From positions 310,001 to 374,000 of the forward strand of contig NZ_JAGYPI010000001.1 of the NCBI RefSeq assembly GCF_018343615.1: a stretch of DNA of 64,000 nt. Reading direction: 5' to 3'. The translations under genes and the position numbers were made by a program. Position 1 is the stretch's first letter, and every line of letters starts with the position of its first letter. Source of the DNA: Bacillus sp. FJAT-49736 (GTDB lineage Bacteria > Bacillota > Bacilli > Bacillales > Bacillaceae_C). The notes below the pieces were generated by a model. The model had not been told where the DNA came from and did no database searches. It saw nothing but the letters and a program-made list of their open reading frames with translations. Positions 59,241-64,000 of this stretch are shown here, in pieces.

Positions 59241-59632
59241 TATTTTGATTCCTCTTTATCTTTTTGAATAAAACGTTCAATCAACGGAGAGACTTTTTGA
59301 AACATTGGCTTTAATTCATTTAAAGAAATGATTAATTGATCAACATGCTTCATTAATTCATCTAAATTGACATTACTTAAATGTTTATTATTTAGGAGAC
59401 CATCTAACCATCCATCGGTCGATGGTGTTTCATTTTGTCCGGTCGGGTTTTGAGTTCGTCTATTATTTCTCATAGGACGATTTTGATGTCTAGTTCCAAA
59501 AAACATTGTATCAAATGGATGCACTGGACGATTATTAGCCTCTTGATTTTGATCCTGTTGAGGCTGTTGTCCTAGCTGTTCCTGTGTCTGCTCTACTTTT
59601 TCTCCGTTTAGATCCAGTTCTTCTTCACTCAT
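59240..59632 (-). CDS. Q/N-rich hypothetical protein (130 aa)
   Basis: The first 75 residues are low complexity, rich in Gln, Asn, Glu and Arg (EQTQEQLGQQPQQDQNQEAN and RHQNRPMRNNRRTQNPT). The C-terminal 50 residues form a compact helical region (LMKHVDQLIISLNELKPMFQ, then VSPLIERFIQK). Some spore coat or YqfQ-like proteins have such tails, but I cannot assign a family. It is convergent with comZ, and its start (ATG 59632, site GGAGGTG) is divergent from fabH. Confidence 0.75.
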   Translation of the reverse strand: MSEEELDLNGEKVEQTQEQLGQQPQQDQNQEANNRPVHPFDTMFFGTRHQNRPMRNNRRTQNPTGQNETPSTDGWLDGLLNNKHLSNVNLDELMKHVDQLIISLNELKPMFQKVSPLIERFIQKDKEESK

Positions 59633-59724
59633 TAATAGAACACCTCCTTGTCATGATACGATATGCATCTTTGGGATGCAGAGAATAGACGATTATCATG
59701 AAATTTTGGGTAAAATCTATTTGA

Positions 59725-59753
59725 GTGACAAAAATAGGGTCTCCTGTTATAAT
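59725..59753 (+). promoter_or_regulatory. Sigma-A promoter of fabH with possible FapR-like box
   Basis: GTGACA (59725-59730) and TATAAT (59748-59753) are spaced by 17 bp, a strong promoter. Overlapping its end is ATTAGTAGCAGGTCATAAT, which resembles the left half of a FapR operator (ATTAGTACCTG) but lacks a clear second half. FapR control of fabHA-fabF is established in B. subtilis. Confidence 0.55.
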
Positions 59754-59868
59754 TAGTAGCAGGTCATAATAATTGATACTTAGTTTTTGAATGTTTTTCT
59801 GAAATGCAATAATAATATAATTTTATTTAATCTTGCTAATTTATTTCTTGGAAAGAAGGGAAGGCAGC

Positions 59869-60807
59869 ATGAATGCTGGAATTATTGGGATTGGTAAATA
59901 TAATCCAGAAAAGGTAATAACAAATTTTGATTTAGAAAAAATGATGGATACTTCAGATGAATGGATTCGTACACGAACAGGAATTGAAGAGCGCAGGATT
60001 GCTCCAGATGACATCAATACCTCTGATATGGCATATGAAGCGGCGAAAAAGGCATTGAATAATGCTGGACTGACTGCTGAGGATATTGATTTAATATTAG
60101 TTGCAACTGTTACGCCGGATATGCCGTTCCCATCTGTTGCATGTCTTCTCCAAGACCGTCTTGGCGCAACAAATGCTGCGGCAATGGATATAAGTGCAGC
60201 ATGCTCTGGTTTTATGTATGGGGTTGTGACTGCAAAGCAATTTATTGAAACGAATACTTATAAATATGTATTAGTTATTGGTGTAGAAAAGCTTTCAAAA
60301 ATTACAAACTGGGAAGATCGAAACACTGCGGTTCTATTTGGAGATGGAGCTGGTGCAGCTGTAATAGGTCCTGTTTCAGAAGGAAGAGGAATACTTTCAT
60401 TTGATCTGGGTGCAGCAGGTGTTGGTGCAAAGCACCTATTTGAAGACGAACATGGGCATATTAACATGAATGGCCGTGAAGTATTTAAATTTGCTGTCCG
60501 TCAAATGGGAGAATCTAGTATTAAAGTGATTGAAAAGGCTGGATTAAAGAAGGAGGATGTTGATTTCCTCATTCCGCATCAAGCTAACATTAGAATCATG
60601 GAAGCATCGAGACAGCGGCTTGATCTTCCTATTGAAAAAATGTCTAAAACAGTAAATAAATATGGAAACACATCTTCAGCATCTATACCTATTTCTCTTG
60701 TAGAGGACGTTGAGGCCGGTAGAATAAAAGATGGTGATGTTGTAGTTCTTGTTGGTTTTGGTGGAGGCCTTACTTGGGGCTCGATTGCTATTAGATGGGG
60801 AAAATAA
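59869..60807 (+). CDS. fabH: 3-oxoacyl-ACP synthase III
   Basis: The 312-residue enzyme has all FabH features: Cys112 in [13 protein letters not shown], His in [11 protein letters not shown] near 238 and Asn in KYGNTSSAS near 268, plus the final [20 protein letters not shown]. It condenses acetyl- or branched acyl-CoA with malonyl-ACP to start fatty acid synthesis. It corresponds to B. subtilis fabHA, next to fabF. The frame opens at 59833; ATG 59869 has AAGGGAAGG. It differs from the KAS III-like protein at 19720, which lacks the Asn. Confidence 0.95.
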   Translation: MNAGIIGIGKYNPEKVITNFDLEKMMDTSDEWIRTRTGIEERRIAPDDINTSDMAYEAAKKALNNAGLTAEDIDLILVATVTPDMPFPSVACLLQDRLGATNAAAMDISAACSGFMYGVVTAKQFIETNTYKYVLVIGVEKLSKITNWEDRNTAVLFGDGAGAAVIGPVSEGRGILSFDLGAAGVGAKHLFEDEHGHINMNGREVFKFAVRQMGESSIKVIEKAGLKKEDVDFLIPHQANIRIMEASRQRLDLPIEKMSKTVNKYGNTSSASIPISLVEDVEAGRIKDGDVVVLVGFGGGLTWGSIAIRWGK

Positions 60808-60852
60808 TAAGAAGATTAAAATAGGATTTTACAAAGGCTCTTATTTAAAATC

Positions 60853-60938
60853 TTTGTTGCTTTTACCGTAAAAATTTTATAGGGATATCCTTTTTTAGAA
60901 AAGATGCTATAATCTAAGCGGGTATAAAAAGCAACAAA
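60853..60938. repeat. 12-bp inverted repeat flanking the fabF promoter region
   Basis: TTTGTTGCTTTT (60853-60864) and AAAAGCAACAAA (60927-60938) are perfect inverted copies 62 bp apart. TATAAT at 60908-60913 lies between them. They may bring a regulator to both sides of a fabF promoter or form an RNA stem in transcripts from fabH. Confidence 0.5.
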
Positions 60939-61005
60939 AGGTATGAAATCAGCCTTTACGAAAAATAAAACAATCTTCTAGGTTTTTAAAAGGAGATGGA
61001 TTAAA

Positions 61006-62247
61006 ATGACGAATCGTCGTGTAGTTGTTACAGGATTAGGTGCTGTTACACCTGTAGGAAATGATGTAGAAACAGCTTGGGCAAATATTCTTGCTGGAAA
61101 ATCAGGAGTTGGACCTTTAACAAGAGTAAATCCAGATGATTATCCGGCAAAGGTTGCAGCAGAAGTTAAGGATTTTGACATCGAAAAATATATTGAGAAA
61201 AAAGAAGCTAGAAAAATGGACCGCTTTACCCACTACGCACTTGCAGCATCTATGATGGCTGTAAAAGATGCGGATCTAACGATTAATGACGATAATGCTT
61301 CACGTGTTGGAGTATGGATTGGATCTGGTATTGGTGGAATGGAAACATTCGAACAGCAATTTGAGAATTTCCAAAAAAGAGGCTATCGCCGTGTAAGCCC
61401 ATTTTTCGTGCCAATGATGATTCCAGATATGGCTGCTGGACAAGTATCCATCTTTCTTGGTGCAAAAGGAATCAATACTTGTACGGTAACTGCATGTGCA
61501 ACTGGTACAAATTCTATTGGTGATGCATTCAAGGTAATAGAACGCGGAGATGCAGATGTAATGATTACTGGAGGTGCCGAAGCACCTATTACAAGAATGG
61601 CTGTGGCTGGATTCTGTGCAAATACTGCGCTTTCCAATAATCCGGATCCAAAAACTGCGAGCCGTCCTTTTGATCTAAATCGTGATGGATTTGTTATTGG
61701 AGAAGGAGCAGGTATTATCATCTTGGAAGAATTGGAACATGCTTTAGCTCGTGGTGCGAAAATTTATGCCGAAATAGTTGGATATGGTGCAACAGGTGAT
61801 GCGCATCATATTACAGCACCTGCACCTGGTGGTGAAGGCGGAGTACGTGCTATGAAAATGGCTATCCAGGATGCAGAAATAAAGCCAGAAGAAATTGACT
61901 ATATTAATGCTCATGGTACAAGTACCGATTACAACGATAAGTTCGAAACAATGGCCGTAAAAACAGTTTTTGGTGATCATGCCTATAAATTGGCAATTAG
62001 TTCTACAAAATCTATGACAGGTCATTTATTGGGAGCCGCAGGCGGTGTGGAGGCTATTTTCTCCATTTTAGCTATTAAAGATGGAATTCTTCCTCCTACT
62101 ATCAATATTGAAACACCGGACCCGGAATGTGATTTGGATTATGTACCGGATGAAGCAAGAAAGCAAGATGTTTCATATGCAATGAGCAATTCACTTGGTT
62201 TCGGTGGACACAACGCAACCATTATATTTAAAAAATACGAAAAATAA
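61006..62247 (+). CDS. fabF: 3-oxoacyl-ACP synthase II
   Basis: The 413-residue enzyme has Cys164 in [12 protein letters not shown], His in [12 protein letters not shown] near 304 and His in [13 protein letters not shown] near 340, the Cys-His-His triad of KAS II. It elongates acyl-ACP by condensation with malonyl-ACP. Length equals B. subtilis FabF (413). It lies 198 bp after fabH, with a possible own promoter. Site AAAGGAGATGG. Confidence 0.96.
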   Translation: MTNRRVVVTGLGAVTPVGNDVETAWANILAGKSGVGPLTRVNPDDYPAKVAAEVKDFDIEKYIEKKEARKMDRFTHYALAASMMAVKDADLTINDDNASRVGVWIGSGIGGMETFEQQFENFQKRGYRRVSPFFVPMMIPDMAAGQVSIFLGAKGINTCTVTACATGTNSIGDAFKVIERGDADVMITGGAEAPITRMAVAGFCANTALSNNPDPKTASRPFDLNRDGFVIGEGAGIIILEELEHALARGAKIYAEIVGYGATGDAHHITAPAPGGEGGVRAMKMAIQDAEIKPEEIDYINAHGTSTDYNDKFETMAVKTVFGDHAYKLAISSTKSMTGHLLGAAGGVEAIFSILAIKDGILPPTINIETPDPECDLDYVPDEARKQDVSYAMSNSLGFGGHNATIIFKKYEK

Positions 62248-62261
62248 TAGTGACTCAAGTT

Positions 62262-62293
62262 AAAAGAGATAGGTTCTGCCTATCTCTTTTTTT
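62262..62293 (+). terminator. Rho-independent terminator after fabF
   Basis: AAAAGAGATAGG and CCTATCTCTTTT form a perfect 12-bp stem with a 5-nt loop, followed by TTT. Confidence 0.92.
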
Positions 62294-62361
62294 GTGCTTA
62301 AACATATACTGTAGAGGATAAGTGAGGTGTTTCCAATGGGGTAATAAGAACGGATAAATGG

Positions 62362-63117
62362 TTGGATGATTCCTTTTATGACCCGGAAGAGCTATGTAGC
62401 AAATCACGAGGTGTCTCCTCCGGTAAGGGGAATGGCTTTTACAAATATTTGAAAAACTTTGGTATGTACCAGCCTTCGTTTGTTAATAAGAATATTTTTG
62501 AAGAGCTAAAAAAGGCTCTATATTGGCAAAAGGTGGAGAAATTGTATCAAAAATATAAGAAGTTATGGAATGGGCCGGAGGTAAATATTTATATATTTCC
62601 AATAAACGGTGCTAATCGTTCGTTAATGCGCGAAACACATGGAAAATCAGGTTTAACATTTGAAAAAAATCTCTATTTATTTCTTTCTCCACTGCAAGAT
62701 CAGAAGGAGTTAGAAGCTCTTTTTATTCATGAATATCATCATGCTACAAGAATGCATAACCTTAGTAAACAGCCTTTAGACTATACATTATTGGATTCAT
62801 TAATTCTCGAAGGATTAGCAGAGCATGCGGTGGAAGAGTATTGTGGGGAGAAATATCTTGCTGAATGGACGAGAGGCTATTCAGATAAGCAGCTGAAGCG
62901 CTTTTGGCATAGCGATTTTAAAGAGCGCTTAAGTATTGACAGAAGAAATTGGATGCATGATGATCTTCTATTTGGCAGAAAGTTTGTTCCAAGAATGATG
63001 GGATATGCCATAGGGTATAAAATTATATCAGAGTATAAAAAACATCACCCATTTACCATTCAAAAAACATTATCTGAATCATCGAAGTCACTTCTAATTG
63101 ATAATTTTCTTGAATAA
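62362..63117 (+). CDS. yjaZ: YjaZ-like DUF2268 putative Zn-dependent protease
   Basis: The protein has the gluzincin-like motif IHEYHHATRM (HEXXH) near residue 131, followed by ILEGLAEHAVEEYCG with the probable third ligand. This is the DUF2268/YjaZ pattern, of unknown substrate. The first usable codon in frame is TTG 62362, which lacks a ribosome binding site. A good site (GAGGTG) and ATG lie at 62324-62339, but that ATG runs into a stop after two codons. One more G in the run of four G would make the ATG read in frame as MGVIRTDKWLDD, so a one-base deletion or sequencing error is suspected. Confidence 0.82.
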   Translation: MDDSFYDPEELCSKSRGVSSGKGNGFYKYLKNFGMYQPSFVNKNIFEELKKALYWQKVEKLYQKYKKLWNGPEVNIYIFPINGANRSLMRETHGKSGLTFEKNLYLFLSPLQDQKELEALFIHEYHHATRMHNLSKQPLDYTLLDSLILEGLAEHAVEEYCGEKYLAEWTRGYSDKQLKRFWHSDFKERLSIDRRNWMHDDLLFGRKFVPRMMGYAIGYKIISEYKKHHPFTIQKTLSESSKSLLIDNFLE

Positions 63118-63124
63118 CTAGACG

Positions 63125-63150
63125 AACACAGTGCTTACTGTGTTTTTTTT
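63125..63150 (+). terminator. Rho-independent terminator after yjaZ
   Basis: AACACAGT and ACTGTGTT form a perfect 8-bp stem with the loop GCTT, followed by a run of eight T residues in total. Confidence 0.92.
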
Positions 63151-63277
63151 CTAAATTAAAAGTAGTTACATTCAAAAAGTTTTGGGAGGGGGATGTAATA
63201 ATTCCTATGAAGGAATAATTTAACTAATGGCTGCCTATACTGTTTGATAAATAGTTGAGAAGCAAGGGGGTAAAAAA

Positions 63278-64000
63278 ATGCTATATCTTCATGATGTATG
63301 GGTAAATTGGTTTGAGGGGGAGGAGAATGGGTATAATGTTTGCCACTTTCATGAATGGCGTAGGGATGATGTAATTGAATTACTGGATCAAGTCCCATTA
63401 CTCTTGGTAGAGTCTGTATTATTTGACTACATAGAAAATGATTTGGGAGAGCTCCCACAAGGTCTTCTTAATGATATTTACCAGAAAGCATATTTACGAA
63501 AAAATCATGAACGAATTCAAGTTGATTATTGTTTTGTTGTAACAGATGGGATTGGTATATTAGCGGTAGATACTATCGGATACCAAATCCCAATTCGAAA
63601 AAGTAGATTAATTCCTAGGCAAGAACAGCTAGTATATGACATGATTCAGGATCATGAACCGATATCTTATAAGTTTGAAATAAAAGAAAGTGAAAAAGGA
63701 TATCATATTTTATCTCCTGAGCCATATTTGATGAATGGGCTAACGAGAAAAGAACGGCAATTAAAGCAGTTGCTATTTATGGCATTAGATCAGCTCTATT
63801 CTTCGAAAAACACTGCGGAAATACGTTATTGGTACACTGAGTGGGCACCGGAATGCTATAAAGAAATTCAAGAAATGAAATTTGATATGATATGGGAAAG
63901 GCTCTTTTCAGAAGTAAAGGTAGGGTGGACGGAAAAGCATGCAACCCTTTGTGAGAATCTTATAAAGGGACAACCCTTCTTTGAAAAGCTTTGGGAAATG
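63278..64000 (+). CDS. yjbA: YjbA family protein (UPF0736), truncated by the window end
   Basis: A frame open to the window end starts with ATG at 63278 (site AAGGGGG) and reads [20 protein letters not shown], then [20 protein letters not shown]. It is soluble, acidic, rich in Trp, and gives 241 codons before the end; the family is about 250 residues, so little is missing. The position after yjaZ matches B. subtilis yjbA. Function unknown. Confidence 0.88.
   Translation, partial: MLYLHDVWVNWFEGEENGYNVCHFHEWRRDDVIELLDQVPLLLVESVLFDYIENDLGELPQGLLNDIYQKAYLRKNHERIQVDYCFVVTDGIGILAVDTIGYQIPIRKSRLIPRQEQLVYDMIQDHEPISYKFEIKESEKGYHILSPEPYLMNGLTRKERQLKQLLFMALDQLYSSKNTAEIRYWYTEWAPECYKEIQEMKFDMIWERLFSEVKVGWTEKHATLCENLIKGQPFFEKLWEM

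Noticed and set aside
1-64000. CRISPR arrays, rRNA or tRNA genes, prophage modules
   Set aside because: No regularly spaced repeats, no cloverleaf-like or rRNA sequence, and no phage structural or integrase gene were recognised.

Overview
The window is low-GC chromosomal DNA from an endospore-forming member of the Bacillaceae. The evidence is gene content and order. The spore-coat germination operon gerPA-PF, the competence genes comK and comZ, addBA, and runs that follow the Bacillus subtilis order (yhfN/yhzC/comK, yhjD/yhjE, addB/addA/gerP, yisL/yisN, yitS/yitT/ipi/yizC/yitU/yitV/yitW, yjzC/yjzD/yjaU/yjaV/comZ/fabH/fabF/yjaZ/yjbA) are all present. It is not B. subtilis itself: there is a clpB next to yjzC, no med before comZ, no sbcDC between addA and gerP, and a 15-kb accessory block that interrupts the conserved order. 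I cannot name the species from the sequence.

Layout. 1-9.6 kb: tail of an acyl-CoA ligase, enoyl-CoA hydratase, azlCD exporter, GDSL lipase, yhfN metallopeptidase, yhzC-comK, yhjD, an S9 peptidase and yhjE. 9.7-28.7 kb: the accessory block. A 1075-residue STAND ATPase/BTAD (SARP-type) regulator precedes a branched-chain-amino-acid-type ABC transporter operon (SBP, livG, livF, livH, livM) that continues into a KAS III-like enzyme, an alpha/beta hydrolase and a FabG-type reductase. A separately transcribed acyl-CoA ligase follows. livM is split by an IS110/IS1111-type insertion sequence. Next is a sigma-54 module: a GntP-type permease and a 3-hydroxybutyrate dehydrogenase behind a -24/-12 promoter and a perfect 16-bp inverted repeat, with the sigma-54 activator just downstream. 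28.9-38.3 kb: addB-addA, then the convergent gerP operon. 38.4-53.9 kb: housekeeping and signalling genes, including a FIST-PAS-GGDEF-EAL protein, a membrane-anchored amylase-like protein with every catalytic residue replaced, yitK (YajQ) and the yit cluster. 53.9-64 kb: yjzC, clpB, yjzD, yjaU, yjaV, comZ, fabH, fabF, yjaZ and a truncated yjbA.

The most interesting system is the BTAD regulon. Two promoters, one before the substrate-binding-protein operon and one before the acyl-CoA ligase, carry the tandem direct repeat TTGTAAC-N4-TTGTAAC with an 11-bp period, ending 8-9 bp before a -10 box. This is the operator architecture established for SARP regulators of actinomycetes, found here beside a SARP/BTAD-type protein in a Firmicute. 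It links transporter, KAS III-like enzyme, hydrolase, reductase and ligase into one putative uptake-and-conversion pathway for an unknown carboxylic or acyl compound. The adjacent sigma-54 module probably handles 3-hydroxybutyrate. In this strain the IS insertion in livM probably disables the transporter.

Start codons were often moved inward from the longest reading frame to fit a Shine-Dalgarno sequence; each case is noted. All functions come from sequence reading alone, without database searches.
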